A stretch of 64,000 nt of DNA from Prochlorococcus sp. AG-355-N18 (GTDB lineage: Bacteria > Cyanobacteriota > Cyanobacteriia > PCC-6307 > Cyanobiaceae): assembly GCA_003278535.1 (NCBI GenBank), contig QCEG01000001.1:124001-188000 (forward strand). Reading direction: 5' to 3'. The translations under genes and the position numbers were made by a program. Each line of letters begins with the position of its first letter. The first letter of the stretch is position 1. The notes under the pieces were generated by a model. The model was given only the letters and a program-made list of their open reading frames with translations. It was not told the DNA's origin and searched no databases. Shown here in pieces: positions 54,799 to 64,000 of this stretch.

Positions 54799-56688
54799 AT
54801 GCTTTTAAGTGAGTTAAGTCATCCAAATCAACTTCATGGCTTAACAGTTTCACAATTAGAAGAAATTGCTTGTCAAATTAGGGAAAGACATCTTCAAGTA
54901 GTATCTACTAGTGGTGGACATCTTGGCCCTGGCTTAGGTGTAGTTGAACTGACATTAGCTTTATATCAGACTCTTGATCTTGATTTAGACAAAGTTGTTT
55001 GGGATGTAGGCCATCAAGGTTATCCTCATAAATTAATCACAGGACGGTTCAGTCAATTTGATTCCCTTAGACAACAAAATGGAGTAGCTGGATATTTGAA
55101 AAGAAGTGAAAGTAAATTTGATCATTTTGGTGCTGGACATGCAAGTACTTCTATTTCTGCTGCCTTAGGAATGGCAATAGCAAGAGATAGAAAAGGTGAA
55201 AATTATAAATGTGTTGCCGTTATTGGAGATGGAGCACTAACTGGAGGAATGGCATTAGAAGCTATAAATCATGCAGGACACTTACCAAATACTCCTTTAG
55301 TTGTAGTATTAAACGATAATGATATGTCTATTTCACCTCCAGTTGGAGCTCTATCATCTTACTTAAATAAAGTAAGAGTTAGTCCACCATTGCAGTTTTT
55401 GTCCGATAGTGTTCAAGAAAGTGTAAAAAATATCCCCTTAATTGGTAAGGATTTACCAGAAGAATTAAAAAATATTAAAGGAAGTGTTAGACGATTAGCT
55501 GTACCTAAGGTTGGAGCTGTCTTTGAAGAACTTGGATTTACATATATGGGTCCAATTGACGGTCATGATATTGGAAATTTAGTTAATACTTTTAACGCTG
55601 CTCATAAACTTAAAAAACCTGTACTTGTACATGTTGTCACAACAAAAGGGAAGGGTTACCCATATGCAGAAGCTGATCAGGTTGGATATCATGCACAGTC
55701 TGCATTTGATCTGACAACTGGGAAATCTATTCCATCAAAGAAACCTAAGCCTGTTAGTTATAGTAAAATATTTGGTCAAACCTTATTGAAAATATGTGAA
55801 CAAGATAGCAGAGTAGTTGGCATTACAGCTGCAATGGCTACAGGTACTGGATTAGATATATTGCAAAGAAATATTCCAGATCAATATATCGATGTAGGAA
55901 TAGCAGAACAACATGCAGTTACTCTTGCTGCAGGAATGTCGTGTGATGGTCTTAAACCTGTTGTAGCTATTTATAGTACTTTTCTTCAACGTGCTTTCGA
56001 TCAATTAATTCATGATGTAGGTATTCAAAATTTGTCTGTATCATTCGTACTTGATAGAGCTGGAATAGTTGGAGCTGACGGTCCTACTCACCAAGGTCAG
56101 TACGATATCAGTTATATGAGATCTATACCTAATTTTGTATTGATGGCGCCAAAAGATGAGTCTGAATTACAGAGAATGTTAATAACTTCAATAAACCACA
56201 ACGGTCCAACAGCACTAAGAATACCCAGAGGCTCAGGATTAGGAGTGGCTGTAATGGATGAAGGTTGGGAACCTTTGAATATAGGTGAAGCAGAAATACT
56301 TGAACAAGGAGAGGATATTTTAATTATTGCCTATGGTTCAATGGTTGCATCAGCTATGGAAACAGCAAAGATACTAAAAAATATGAACATTAATGCTTGT
56401 CTTATTAATGCAAGATTTGTGAAACCTCTAGATGAAAATCTTATTATGCCTTTAGCAAGTAGGATTCAAAAAGTTGTAACTATGGAAGAAGGAACCCTAA
56501 TAGGTGGATTTGGTTCCGCCATAGTTGAATTATTAAACGATAATGGAATAAACATTCCTGTATACAGAATAGGCATACCTGATGTTTTAGTTGATCATGC
56601 TTCACCTGACCAGAGTAAAGAAAAATTAGGACTTATGCCTGATCAGATGGCAGATAAAATTATTAAGAAATTTAAATTAGATAATTAA
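54799..56688 (+). CDS. dxs: 1-deoxy-D-xylulose-5-phosphate synthase
   Basis: A thiamine-diphosphate enzyme that starts the MEP isoprenoid pathway, needed for carotenoids, phytol and quinones. It has [22 protein letters not shown] and [15 protein letters not shown], the cofactor motif [20 protein letters not shown] near residue 145, [14 protein letters not shown], and the transketolase domain with [17 protein letters not shown]. The 629 residues are typical. It is divergent from ilvA across a 116-base gap. Confidence 0.97.
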   Translation: MLLSELSHPNQLHGLTVSQLEEIACQIRERHLQVVSTSGGHLGPGLGVVELTLALYQTLDLDLDKVVWDVGHQGYPHKLITGRFSQFDSLRQQNGVAGYLKRSESKFDHFGAGHASTSISAALGMAIARDRKGENYKCVAVIGDGALTGGMALEAINHAGHLPNTPLVVVLNDNDMSISPPVGALSSYLNKVRVSPPLQFLSDSVQESVKNIPLIGKDLPEELKNIKGSVRRLAVPKVGAVFEELGFTYMGPIDGHDIGNLVNTFNAAHKLKKPVLVHVVTTKGKGYPYAEADQVGYHAQSAFDLTTGKSIPSKKPKPVSYSKIFGQTLLKICEQDSRVVGITAAMATGTGLDILQRNIPDQYIDVGIAEQHAVTLAAGMSCDGLKPVVAIYSTFLQRAFDQLIHDVGIQNLSVSFVLDRAGIVGADGPTHQGQYDISYMRSIPNFVLMAPKDESELQRMLITSINHNGPTALRIPRGSGLGVAVMDEGWEPLNIGEAEILEQGEDILIIAYGSMVASAMETAKILKNMNINACLINARFVKPLDENLIMPLASRIQKVVTMEEGTLIGGFGSAIVELLNDNGINIPVYRIGIPDVLVDHASPDQSKEKLGLMPDQMADKIIKKFKLDN

Positions 56689-56707
56689 AAATTTAATAAA
56701 AAAATTT

Positions 56708-56971
56708 TTATAAAACACCACGTGAGGCTAATCCTAGGATTGCTCCAATGCCAAAAATATGACCTAGGCAATTTGCACCTACAACTGATGCGTGACTTAA
56801 ACCACCATAGAATTTTGAATTTGGTATTTCAAAACCTTCATTAGGTTTTCTGATAGTTGCTCTTGCAATTGCATAAGCAAAAACATTACATGCAATCATA
56901 ACAATGGCACACTTTGGTGACCATTCGAATGTTGCTGGAGCAGAAGCAGCTGCAAATAATGTAGTAAACAT
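56708..56971 (-). CDS. psaK: Photosystem I subunit PsaK
   Basis: A peripheral two-helix subunit of photosystem I. 87 residues with KCAIVMIACNVFAYAIARATI as helix 1, the conserved loop PNEGFEIPNSKFYGGLSHASVVGANCLGHIFGIGAILGL as loop plus helix 2. It converges with dxs across a 19-base AT-only gap that contains an imperfect AAAAATTT/AAATTTTT hairpin. Confidence 0.93.
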   Translation of the reverse strand: MFTTLFAAASAPATFEWSPKCAIVMIACNVFAYAIARATIRKPNEGFEIPNSKFYGGLSHASVVGANCLGHIFGIGAILGLASRGVL

Positions 56972-57037
56972 AAAAAATCGTTATTTTCATATATTCTCTA
57001 ATACTTTGACCTAAAAAACACAAAATTGTAAAAGGTC

Positions 57038-57373
57038 TTAAGAGTTGTTTACTTCTAAGCTATTTAACAACTTTATAAATCCAAACAGAATAACAAAATC
57101 ACTTATAGTTAAGAAAGATTCTGCAAAGCCATGCAGTAAGTCAACCTCAACAAGAGTTTTATTATAGTAATTTAGTGTGAATATAGATACCAATATAGTT
57201 ATGAATACAAATAAAACAGTTAAGGAAAATCCTGTTTTTATAAAAATATTAACAGATTTGATTTTATATAAGTAAAACAAAAATATAGCATATGGAATTA
57301 TTGATACTGCGAACAATAATGTGTTATCAATCGAACCTAATTTTTCTATAAATTTAAAAAATAAATCATTCAT
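57038..57373 (-). CDS. DUF3593 family membrane protein
   Basis: 111 residues with three predicted helices. The family pattern LFAVSIIPYAIFLFYLYKI at the start and VDLLHGFAESFLTISDFVILFGF near the end is clear. Its ATG overlaps the end of the DUF2499 gene by 8 bases, and the two families are commonly neighbours in cyanobacteria. The function is not established; thylakoid association is plausible because plant plastids also carry relatives. Confidence 0.78.
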   Translation of the reverse strand: MNDLFFKFIEKLGSIDNTLLFAVSIIPYAIFLFYLYKIKSVNIFIKTGFSLTVLFVFITILVSIFTLNYYNKTLVEVDLLHGFAESFLTISDFVILFGFIKLLNSLEVNNS

Positions 57374-57668
57374 AATTCTCTTTTCCTTTAAAAATTATTA
57401 TTGCAGCTAAGGCTAATGTTGAATTTCCTATAAATGTAAATATTCCTTGAAGTGATACTAGACCGTAAAGATTTTCATGGTTGTCATAAATATGCCAGGT
57501 GATCGCACACATTGCACCTATTAAATTTGGGACCATAGCGAGGCTTAACCAAAAAAATAAATTATATTTTTTATATGTAGAAATTTTGTTTATGACTAAT
57601 ATGGCAAAAATCCATTCTATTACTGATGAGATATGTATTAACCAAGTTCCAAATGATAATTCGTGCAA
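57366..57668 (-). CDS. DUF2499 family membrane protein
   Basis: 100 residues with three predicted helices, starting MHELSFGTWLIHISSVIEWIF. The middle carries the conserved VPNLIGAMCAITWHIYDNHENL and the end VSLQGIFTFIGNSTLALAA. It is translationally coupled to the DUF3593 gene and follows the peroxiredoxin gene by 4 bases. Its function is unknown. Confidence 0.78.
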   Translation of the reverse strand: MHELSFGTWLIHISSVIEWIFAILVINKISTYKKYNLFFWLSLAMVPNLIGAMCAITWHIYDNHENLYGLVSLQGIFTFIGNSTLALAAIIIFKGKENYE

Positions 57669-57672
57669 AATT

Positions 57673-58209
57673 TTATATTTTTTTCTTTAAAACGTTGAGA
57701 ACTTCTTTAGCATGATTTATAGGTAAAACACTTATCCATCTATAAGAAATTTTCCCATCTGGAGAAATCAAAAAAGTATTTCTATCTGAGAATGGAGGAA
57801 TCCAGGAGCCATATTTATCACTAATAATTCCGTCAGGATCAGATAATAAAGTGTAGTTTATGGATTTCTCACTGCAGAAACTTTCATGAGAATCTTGCTT
57901 ATCAGCGCTAATGCCAACAATTTGTGCATTATATTTTGAAAAATCTTTTTTTGATTCCGAAAAACCTTTAGCTTCAAGAGTGCAACCTGCTGTAAAGTCT
58001 TTTGGATAAAAATACATAACTAGCCACTGACCTTCAAAATCACTTAGTTCCCATGTTTTTTTTGTTTTTATGTTTTTATTAAAACCTTCTAACTGAAAGT
58101 TAGGAGCATAATCACCAACTTCAGGAGCAAAATCAAAAGAAAATGCTGAATTACAATTAAATAAAAAAATAAATGGTATTAATAAACTTACAACTAAATT
58201 TCTCATCAA
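57673..58209 (-). CDS. Peroxiredoxin, BCP/PrxQ type, exported
   Basis: A thiol peroxidase. A signal peptide (VSLLIPFIFLFNCNSAFS, cleaved near residue 24) is followed by the thioredoxin fold with YFYPKDFTAGCTLEAKGFSE. In this the peroxidatic cysteine is GCTLEA near residue 77. The 178-residue precursor leaves a mature enzyme of about 154 residues, probably in the thylakoid lumen or periplasm. It lies 2 bases after rpmB. Confidence 0.92.
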   Translation of the reverse strand: MMRNLVVSLLIPFIFLFNCNSAFSFDFAPEVGDYAPNFQLEGFNKNIKTKKTWELSDFEGQWLVMYFYPKDFTAGCTLEAKGFSESKKDFSKYNAQIVGISADKQDSHESFCSEKSINYTLLSDPDGIISDKYGSWIPPFSDRNTFLISPDGKISYRWISVLPINHAKEVLNVLKKKI

Positions 58210-58211
58210 AT

Positions 58212-58448
58212 TTAGAATTTTTTTAAATCAACTCCATTTGATTTGGCAAATTTATCTAAACCTACTTTTTGTATAGACTTTAGGGCTTTAGTACTTACTT
58301 TTATATTTACCCATTTTTTGCCCTCTTCCCACCATAGTCTCCTTTTTTGGAGATTAACTTGTTGCAATTTTTTTGTACGAATATGTGAGTGACTCACTGC
58401 CATCCCGTTATTAGCTTTTGCACCGGTCAGTTCGCAAACTCTTGACAT
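58212..58448 (-). CDS. rpmB: 50S ribosomal protein L28
   Basis: 78 residues containing the L28 pattern: [52 protein letters not shown]. The start is ATG, and the protein has the normal size. It lies between htpG and the peroxiredoxin gene on the same strand. Confidence 0.97.
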   Translation of the reverse strand: MSRVCELTGAKANNGMAVSHSHIRTKKLQQVNLQKRRLWWEEGKKWVNIKVSTKALKSIQKVGLDKFAKSNGVDLKKF

Positions 58449-58487
58449 ATTTATTGAGTTATATCTATAAAAATTCTAACACATGAC

Positions 58488-60392
58488 TCAATTTGTTGAA
58501 TTAAGTAATTCTGAAATTAATTCGGCATTATTATTTTGTAAATTAATTATCTGTTTTTGATCTAATCCACCAACGGAAAGCTTAGCCATATTGTAAACAT
58601 GATTTGCAATTTTTGATGCCAATGGATTCTCAATAGAATCTTTTTCATCAATAATTATTTTGTTGCCTGTAATTTTATTAAGACCAACAATAAGTGGATG
58701 TTCTTTGTTAATTAAGAGCACATGATATTCAGGTAATCCCGGCATCTTTTGTTCCATATAAGCTCCCATATCATTAATTCTTCTCATTTGTTCTGGAAGC
58801 AAGATCATCGCTGGCGGAGCATCTTTACTCGAAAGTGACTGCACTTTAACTGTTACTTTCTCATTGTTAAGGGCCTTAACTATCGTATCTCTAAGATTAT
58901 CTGTATTTGATTTGCCATCCTTATCTACAATTTCTTTTGATTCTTTATCTTCTAATTCATTTATTTCTGAATCTACTCTTTGGAATTGATAATCTTCATT
59001 TTTACTTTCCAGCCATGGAAGAAATTGTGCGTCAATCAAGGGATCTGATTTAATAACTTCTTTATTATCAGATAAACAGATATTTAATGCACTAGATTGC
59101 GCAATCAAATCTGAACAGTAAATTATTTTTTTAGAATCAGTTAATTTATTTCGCTCTTTGTAATTTGCGAGAGTTGTATAATATTTATCTTTGGACTTGA
59201 TGAGGGATTTTTTTTCTATTTCTTTAGTTACGTCTTTTTCTGAACTTATTATTGTTTCGAAAATTATACTGTTATTGACCAAATCAGCAAATTTTTCATC
59301 TTCGATAGCACCAATTTTAATAAAAGCAGAGATTGAATCCCAGATTTCTGCATAAAATTCTGGAGAATTTTTTATCAAATCCTTTAGTTTATTAGCTATT
59401 TTTTTTGAAATAAATGATGATATAGATCTTACTTTTCTATCTGTTTGTAATGCACTTCTACTAACATTTAGAGGTATATCTGTAGAGTCAATAACTCCTC
59501 TTAGAGGTAGAAGGTATTTTGGTACTATCTCTTTAATTGAATCGCTTACGAATACTTGATTGCAAAATAGTTTTATTTCTCCCTTTTCCCAATCAGCTCT
59601 ACCTGACAATTTCGGAAAATACAATATCCCTTGTATGTCATATGGATAATCTGTATTTAGATGAATCCATAACAGTGGATCTCCCTGGAAAGGATAAAGG
59701 TATTTATATAACTCAATATAATCTTCATCTTTTAATTCACTAGGTTGTTTTCTCCAAGGAGGATTTTTTTTATTAATTGTCTCTCCTTCTAATAAGACAT
59801 CTATTGGCATAAAATCACAATATTTTTTTATTAGTGATTTAATCCTTTCAGGCTCGATAAACTCTTTTTCTTCTTCAAGTAGGTGAAGAATAATATCTGT
59901 ACCAATTGTTTCTCTTTCTGATTCCTCTAAAGTAAAATTTGGCGATCCATCACAAGACCATTTGAAAGCTTTTGATTCCCCAATTGCCGACTTAGTTAAT
60001 ATATCAACTCTATCTGCCACCATGAAACTTGAATAAAAACCTAGTCCAAAATGACCTATGAATTCATCATTATCTTTTTTGTATTTAGTTAGGAATTCTT
60101 CAGCACTGGAAAATGCAACTTGATTTATATACTTCTTAATTTCTTCATCATTCATTCCAATTCCGTTATCGGAAATTGTTAACGTATTTTTTTCACGGTT
60201 AATTGTTATTTTTACTTGAGCCTCCTCAGTATTCTCGCAATCACCTGCCATAGAGGCCATTCTTCTTTTACTAATTGCGTCAACGCCATTACTAACAAGT
60301 TCTCTTAAAAAAATTTCATGGTCAGAATATACCGCCTTCTTGATAATTGGGAAAATATTTTCGGTATTAATACGAATTTCACCTTTTTCCAT
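58488..60392 (-). CDS. htpG: Chaperone HtpG (Hsp90 family)
   Basis: An ATP-dependent dimeric chaperone. The N-terminal ATPase has EIFLRELVSNGVDAISKRR, DNGIGMNDEEI and GHFGLGFYSSFMVAD. The middle domain has PLNVSRSALQTDRKVRSI with the conserved arginine. The ATP-binding helix reads SNGVDAIS in place of the more usual SNASDAL, a cyanobacterial-style variant. The 634-residue length is normal. In cyanobacteria HtpG supports heat and light stress tolerance. Confidence 0.96.
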   Translation of the reverse strand: MEKGEIRINTENIFPIIKKAVYSDHEIFLRELVSNGVDAISKRRMASMAGDCENTEEAQVKITINREKNTLTISDNGIGMNDEEIKKYINQVAFSSAEEFLTKYKKDNDEFIGHFGLGFYSSFMVADRVDILTKSAIGESKAFKWSCDGSPNFTLEESERETIGTDIILHLLEEEKEFIEPERIKSLIKKYCDFMPIDVLLEGETINKKNPPWRKQPSELKDEDYIELYKYLYPFQGDPLLWIHLNTDYPYDIQGILYFPKLSGRADWEKGEIKLFCNQVFVSDSIKEIVPKYLLPLRGVIDSTDIPLNVSRSALQTDRKVRSISSFISKKIANKLKDLIKNSPEFYAEIWDSISAFIKIGAIEDEKFADLVNNSIIFETIISSEKDVTKEIEKKSLIKSKDKYYTTLANYKERNKLTDSKKIIYCSDLIAQSSALNICLSDNKEVIKSDPLIDAQFLPWLESKNEDYQFQRVDSEINELEDKESKEIVDKDGKSNTDNLRDTIVKALNNEKVTVKVQSLSSKDAPPAMILLPEQMRRINDMGAYMEQKMPGLPEYHVLLINKEHPLIVGLNKITGNKIIIDEKDSIENPLASKIANHVYNMAKLSVGGLDQKQIINLQNNNAELISELLNSTN

Positions 60393-60507
60393 TTAAAAAA
60401 ATCAAATATTATAAATCTTATTTCGTAAAAACTAGTTAATCAAGTTTAATTAGGAGTATTGTCCGAACAATATATGAATTTAAAAGTTAAATTAATTTTT
60501 AAAAGGT

Positions 60508-61659
60508 TTATTTAACCCACAAAATCTCACTACAATTATTTTCTATCATAATTTGATTGGCTTTAGCCAACTCATCACATGAATTTAGGTGTAAGATAGC
60601 GATATTTCCCTTTTTCTGTTGTACTTTTTGTTCATTCATAGCTTTTTCTAACAAATAAGAATCTTTAAACATCAATAAAATCCTTTTTTTATCTTTCTCT
60701 TCTTCTTTAATTAAATTTCTTAAAATGTCTACTGAAATTGTAAATCCAATCCCATTAAATATTTTCTCATTAGGACTAAATGATCTTACTAACTCATCAT
60801 ATCTTCCGCCTTTTGCAATGACGCTTTTATTTTTACCATTATCCCCTATTAGTTGAAAAACTATTCCTTCATATAAATTTAAGTGAGGTTGAAAAGTGGG
60901 ATCAAGTTGTAATTTCACACTATATTTATTTGATATTTTGGATAATGTTTCAAATAAAAAATTTAAGTCATCTAATGTTTTACTAGTACCAAATATAGTT
61001 TTTAATTTTTTTAATATTGCAATTGGCTCTCCTCGTGTGAATAAAAGATCTTTAAGAATATATTTATCATCTTCATCTATTCCTAATTTAGATAAATTAT
61101 CTTGATCAAAATTAACCAGACTTTTCTTAATTTCTTCAAAATTATTACTTTCATATTTATTTAAGATTAAATCCATTATTTTCGTGGTGCTTACTAGTAG
61201 AAATAAATTACAACCATCCTTCAAATTAATATTATCGATTGAATCAAACAAAATATTAATAACTTCAATTTCTGGGTATTTTGTATCATATCCAATTAAT
61301 TCAATTCCACTTTGCAATTTTTCTTGTAACTTAAATGAATTTTTATTATTTTGTTTTTTATCAAAAACCATTCCATTGGTGAAAAATCTTATAGGTCTTT
61401 TCTTATTTATTAATCTTGTAGATGACAATTTAACAATTGATGTTGTCATTTCTGGTCTAAGACATAATGAATTATTACTTACTATTCCTACAACCTGATT
61501 TTCGTCAATAACGCCACGCCCTTTAATGGTCTCTAAAGTATTTATAAATGAGGGTGAAACTTCTTCATATCCCCATAATTTATAAATACTATTTAAATTA
61601 TTTATGATGTTTGAGTTATTTTTTACATCGACTAATTTAATTTCCTTTATATCGGTCAT
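60508..61659 (-). CDS. hisZ: ATP phosphoribosyltransferase regulatory subunit HisZ
   Basis: A histidyl-tRNA-synthetase-like protein without aminoacylation activity that pairs with short-form HisG in histidine synthesis. It shows LYKLWGYEEVSPSFINT-type opening, CLRPEMTTSIVKLSSTRL and IAKGGRYDELVRSFSP near residue 290. At 383 residues it is shorter than HisRS because the anticodon domain is missing. It lies upstream of htpG with a 115-base gap and downstream of the IMPase gene by 18 bases. Confidence 0.9.
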   Translation of the reverse strand: MTDIKEIKLVDVKNNSNIINNLNSIYKLWGYEEVSPSFINTLETIKGRGVIDENQVVGIVSNNSLCLRPEMTTSIVKLSSTRLINKKRPIRFFTNGMVFDKKQNNKNSFKLQEKLQSGIELIGYDTKYPEIEVINILFDSIDNINLKDGCNLFLLVSTTKIMDLILNKYESNNFEEIKKSLVNFDQDNLSKLGIDEDDKYILKDLLFTRGEPIAILKKLKTIFGTSKTLDDLNFLFETLSKISNKYSVKLQLDPTFQPHLNLYEGIVFQLIGDNGKNKSVIAKGGRYDELVRSFSPNEKIFNGIGFTISVDILRNLIKEEEKDKKRILLMFKDSYLLEKAMNEQKVQQKKGNIAILHLNSCDELAKANQIMIENNCSEILWVK

Positions 61660-61677
61660 TTTAATATTTAACTAATT

Positions 61678-62526
61678 TTAGGTATAGAGATTTTTTTTAA
61701 ATGGAATGACTTTATTGAGTTCATTTTTTAATTCATTCTCAAGGCTGGGAGAACAAGCTAAAATTCTTCCTGAACTTAAATTAAATTCGCCTGATGGATA
61801 ATCAGAAATAATCCCACCAGCCTCTTTAACAATAATAGCACCGGCCGCTAGGTCCCATACCTCCAATCCTCTTTCCCAATATCCATCTACCTTACCTGCC
61901 GCAACAAATGCTAGATCAACTGCTGCTGCACCTCCTCTTCTAACACCTCTAGTTTTATGTGTTAAGTAACAAAATTCAGCATAATTATTATCCTCTGTCT
62001 CAAATCTGTCATAAGAGAAACCAGTTACAAGTAGACTATCTGAAAGATTAGAGGGATTCGATACTTTAAGTTCACTATCATTGCAGAATGAGCCTAAACC
62101 TATACAGGCTGAATATAGTTCATTTAAATAAGGTACTGATATAGCGCCTATTATTGGCTTGTTTTTATATAAAAGACCAATAGAAGTCCCAAAAAAAGGA
62201 TATCCATGGGAATAATTTGTTGTACCGTCTAATGGGTCAATACACCACGTTAAATCCGAAGATTTGGTTAATTTACCCGATTCCTCCGCATTTATAGATA
62301 TGTTTGGTGTCTCTTCTAATAAATATTCTTTTATTTTATTTTCAACTTCCAAATCTACATTGGTAACTAGATCACCCTTCCTACCCTTTGATGATATTTT
62401 CTGAATTTTATTGTAATTAACTTTTAATATCTCATTACCCATTTGAGCGGAATTCTTGGCTATTTCATACAAAATGGATAAGTTTACTTGATTTGCAAGT
62501 TCCTCTATTTCACTTAATTCAAACAT
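61678..62526 (-). CDS. Inositol monophosphatase family protein
   Basis: A lithium-sensitive, Mg-dependent sugar phosphatase. Metal-binding motifs are INAEESGK near residue 78, WCIDPLDGTTNYSHGYPFFG near residue 93 and GYWERGLEVWDLAAGAIIVKEAGG near residue 215. Its 282 residues are typical. The substrate may be inositol monophosphate, histidinol phosphate or another sugar phosphate. Its adjacency to hisZ makes histidinol-phosphatase activity worth testing, but this is only inference. Confidence 0.88.
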   Translation of the reverse strand: MFELSEIEELANQVNLSILYEIAKNSAQMGNEILKVNYNKIQKISSKGRKGDLVTNVDLEVENKIKEYLLEETPNISINAEESGKLTKSSDLTWCIDPLDGTTNYSHGYPFFGTSIGLLYKNKPIIGAISVPYLNELYSACIGLGSFCNDSELKVSNPSNLSDSLLVTGFSYDRFETEDNNYAEFCYLTHKTRGVRRGGAAAVDLAFVAAGKVDGYWERGLEVWDLAAGAIIVKEAGGIISDYPSGEFNLSSGRILACSPSLENELKNELNKVIPFKKNLYT

Positions 62527-62531
62527 GATAG

Positions 62532-62906
62532 TTAATCTTCCTCAAATTCCCAAGGTGGCGCAACTCTTGTATTTCCCCTCCCAAAATATTGTCCAAATTG
62601 TAAATCGTAAACTTCATCTTCATATGTAGTTTCTACCTCAAGATCTGAAGTTGCTTTAGCGACACAAAGAAGTGCATAACCTTTGTCTTTTAATGCCTGA
62701 GATACACCCATAGCTTCAGGTTGTTGTAAGGTGCCAGATTTAATTTTAACTGCACAACTTGTACAGCAACCATTTCTACATGAAAATGCAAGTTTGAAAC
62801 CTTTTTTTTCAAATTCCTTAAGTATATACTCGTCGCTATTAACCTGCTCTTGGTAGACCTTTCCGGTTTCTTTATTTTTAATCGTGACTGTGAAAGTCTT
62901 TTTCAA
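62532..62906 (-). CDS. [2Fe-2S] ferredoxin, FdC2-like with C-terminal extension
   Basis: A plant-type ferredoxin of 124 residues. The cluster ligands are in SCRNGCCTSCAVKI (Cys spacing C-X4-C-X2-C, with one extra cysteine) and in YALLCVAKATS near residue 85. A C-terminal extension of about 30 residues (YEDEVYDLQFGQYFGRGNTRVAPPWEFEED) is absent from photosynthetic PetF and resembles plant FdC2. The start appears to be TTG. It is 5 bases ahead of the IMPase gene. Confidence 0.88.
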   Translation of the reverse strand: MKKTFTVTIKNKETGKVYQEQVNSDEYILKEFEKKGFKLAFSCRNGCCTSCAVKIKSGTLQQPEAMGVSQALKDKGYALLCVAKATSDLEVETTYEDEVYDLQFGQYFGRGNTRVAPPWEFEED

Positions 62907-62955
62907 ATAACTTTCCTCAAAAATGGGATGAAAAGGGGTTAAAATGATTATCTTG

Positions 62956-63042
62956 GGAGAGGTGGCCGAGTGGTTGAAGGCGCAGCACTGGAAATGCTGT
63001 ATAAGGGCAACTTTATCGAGGGTTCGAATCCCTCTCTCTCCG
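62956..63042 (+). tRNA. tRNA-Ser (anticodon GGA)
   Basis: A complete class II cloverleaf. The acceptor GGAGAGG pairs with TCTCTCC, the anticodon stem CAGCA/TGCTG encloses the loop CTGGAAA (anticodon GGA), a long variable arm ATAAGGGCAACTTTAT follows, and the T arm is GAGGG-TTCGAAT-CCCTC. The discriminator is G, as in tRNA-Ser. CCA is not encoded. Confidence 0.96.
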
Positions 63043-63254
63043 TTTTATATTAGTTTATTTTGGTTAGCTACATCAACAACTTTGTCTTTATGAAATTTTT
63101 AAAATTGATAGTAATCTTTTTAACAAGTTATAAATAATCTTATTTATTTAAATTAAGTTGAAAATATTTGATTTTTACTATTATATAAAGATATCTAAGA
63201 TAAAAATTAATTAAATTATTAGTAAATTTTGCTTTAATTTAGCGATCTAAAATC

Positions 63255-64000
63255 ATGGGGCAAATAGTTGGAATTGATTTAGGTACTACTAACTCTGTTG
63301 TGGGAGTTATAGAAGCTGGTCGTCCAATTGTTATTGCTAATTCTGAAGGTTCTAGAACTACACCTTCAATAATTGGATTTACAAAAGACAAAGAAATAGT
63401 AATAGGAGACCAAGCTAGAAGACAACTTGTTCTAAATCCCAAGAATACCTTTTATAACCTAAAAAGATTTATTGGTAGTGACTGGGATGAATTAGATGAG
63501 AATAGTATTTCTGTTCCTTACAACGTAAAGGCTAATAATACTGGAAGCGTTAGAGTTCTTAGTCCAAATACAGAAAGAGAGTATGCACCAGAAGAGTTAG
63601 TGAGCTCATTAATTAGAAAATTAATTAATGATGCTGAAACATACCTTGGAGATACTGTTGACTCTGCAGTTATTACAGTTCCTGCTTACTTTAATGAATC
63701 TCAAAGGCAAGCTACAAAAGATTCTGCAATATTAGCTGGTATCAAGGTAGATAGAATTCTAAATGAACCTACTGCTGCTGCTCTAGCTTATGGTTTTGAA
63801 AAAAGTTCTTCTAATAATGTTTTGGTTTTTGATTTAGGAGGAGGAACATTTGATGTTTCATTATTAAAAATATCTAATGGTGTATTTGATGTTAAAGCCA
63901 CTTGCGGCGATACACAGTTGGGAGGAAACAATTTTGATTCAAAAATAGTTGATTGGCTTGCAGAAAAATTTCTAGCTAAACATGATATTGATCTAAGAAG
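63255..64000 (+). CDS. dnaK: Molecular chaperone DnaK (Hsp70), 3'-truncated by the window edge
   Basis: The ATG at 63255 opens [20 protein letters not shown], the Hsp70 phosphate-1 motif. Further Hsp70 signatures follow: [36 protein letters not shown] and [14 protein letters not shown]. The frame runs off the end at about residue 248, within the ATPase domain, so the ORF track lacks it. Cyanobacteria carry several DnaK paralogues and I cannot tell which this is. Confidence 0.93.
   Translation, partial: MGQIVGIDLGTTNSVVGVIEAGRPIVIANSEGSRTTPSIIGFTKDKEIVIGDQARRQLVLNPKNTFYNLKRFIGSDWDELDENSISVPYNVKANNTGSVRVLSPNTEREYAPEELVSSLIRKLINDAETYLGDTVDSAVITVPAYFNESQRQATKDSAILAGIKVDRILNEPTAAALAYGFEKSSSNNVLVFDLGGGTFDVSLLKISNGVFDVKATCGDTQLGGNNFDSKIVDWLAEKFLAKHDIDLR

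Noticed and set aside
56687-56709. Inverted repeat AAAAATTT/AAATTTTT between dxs and psaK as a terminator
   Set aside because: Pure A/T words form by chance at this base composition and the stem would be very weak.
63043-63254. A small RNA in the tRNA-Ser to dnaK gap
   Set aside because: The 212 bases are AT-rich with no stable hairpin, terminator or recognisable RNA family; it is probably only the dnaK promoter region.
1-64000. CRISPR arrays, insertion sequences, prophage or integrase genes
   Set aside because: No regularly spaced repeats, transposases, recombinases or phage genes were seen; gene content is housekeeping throughout.

Overview
The window is a piece of a streamlined, AT-rich cyanobacterial chromosome. 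It most likely comes from a high-light-adapted Prochlorococcus. The evidence is the set of cyanobacterial genes (psb28, psaK, PAM68, GUN4, DUF1816, DUF1830, DUF3082, DUF3288, DUF2499/DUF3593), the very low GC content, near-zero intergenic spacing, frequent TTG/GTG starts and the absence of insertion sequences, phage genes or CRISPR arrays. No gene-free stretch exceeds 300 bases. The largest gaps are the glnA/aminotransferase promoter region (about 42848-43061) and the tRNA-Ser/dnaK gap (about 43 kb further rather than adjacent: 63043-63254), each about 210 bases.

Layout. 1-3091: 3' part of ureD, then ureA, ureB and ureC. 3088-7874: a glucosylglycerate locus with GpgS on the minus strand and, divergently, a GH13 sugar phosphorylase, a GpgP-like HAD phosphatase and a glycerate kinase. 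7967-10040: small membrane or secreted proteins, uppP and tRNA-Pro(GGG). 10068-12578: msrA and an ABC exporter. 12659-18847: DUF3288, trpD, carA, a STAS protein, Mini-RNase III, an rRNA methyltransferase, DUF1816 and gatA. 18932-25141: dnaE converging on PAM68, rpsO, ruvA, a secreted small protein and an EamA transporter. 25236-30331: dnaG, then a minus-strand SOS-type group (umuD, umuC, HExxH protein), rlmH and an acidic protein. 30388-36261: rsmA, ispE, DUF3082, a 31-residue protein, pdhB, secD, secF and a small membrane protein. 36265-42847: PerM-like protein, psb28, mnmH, GUN4, an RsbW-type kinase, a methyltransferase and glnA. 43062-51857: class V aminotransferase, tadA, a PLP decarboxylase, a DUF697 GTPase, lspA, bioY, a MacB-like permease and pyk. 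51919-62906: mazG-like, yggT, scpB, ilvA, dxs, psaK, DUF3593/DUF2499, PrxQ, rpmB, htpG, hisZ, an IMPase and an FdC2-like ferredoxin. The window closes with tRNA-Ser(GGA) and the 5' part of dnaK.

How genes work together. Nitrogen: urease releases ammonium and glutamine synthetase assimilates it; glnA has a good candidate NtcA promoter and a strong intrinsic terminator. Carbon and osmolyte: GpgS and GpgP would make glucosylglycerate, while the phosphorylase and glycerate kinase would return it to glucose-1-phosphate and 3-phosphoglycerate. Together these form a complete synthesis-and-recovery cycle at one locus, and this is the most system-like feature of the window. DNA damage: umuD-umuC share a LexA-like box with a downstream predicted zinc metalloprotease. 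Signalling: a STAS antagonist and an RsbW-type kinase, at separate loci, could form a partner-switching pair.

Two genes (the STAS protein and scpB) have clearly coding N-termini with no ATG, GTG or TTG available, which suggests unusual start codons or point errors in the assembly. All functional calls come from reading motifs and family knowledge; no searches were run.
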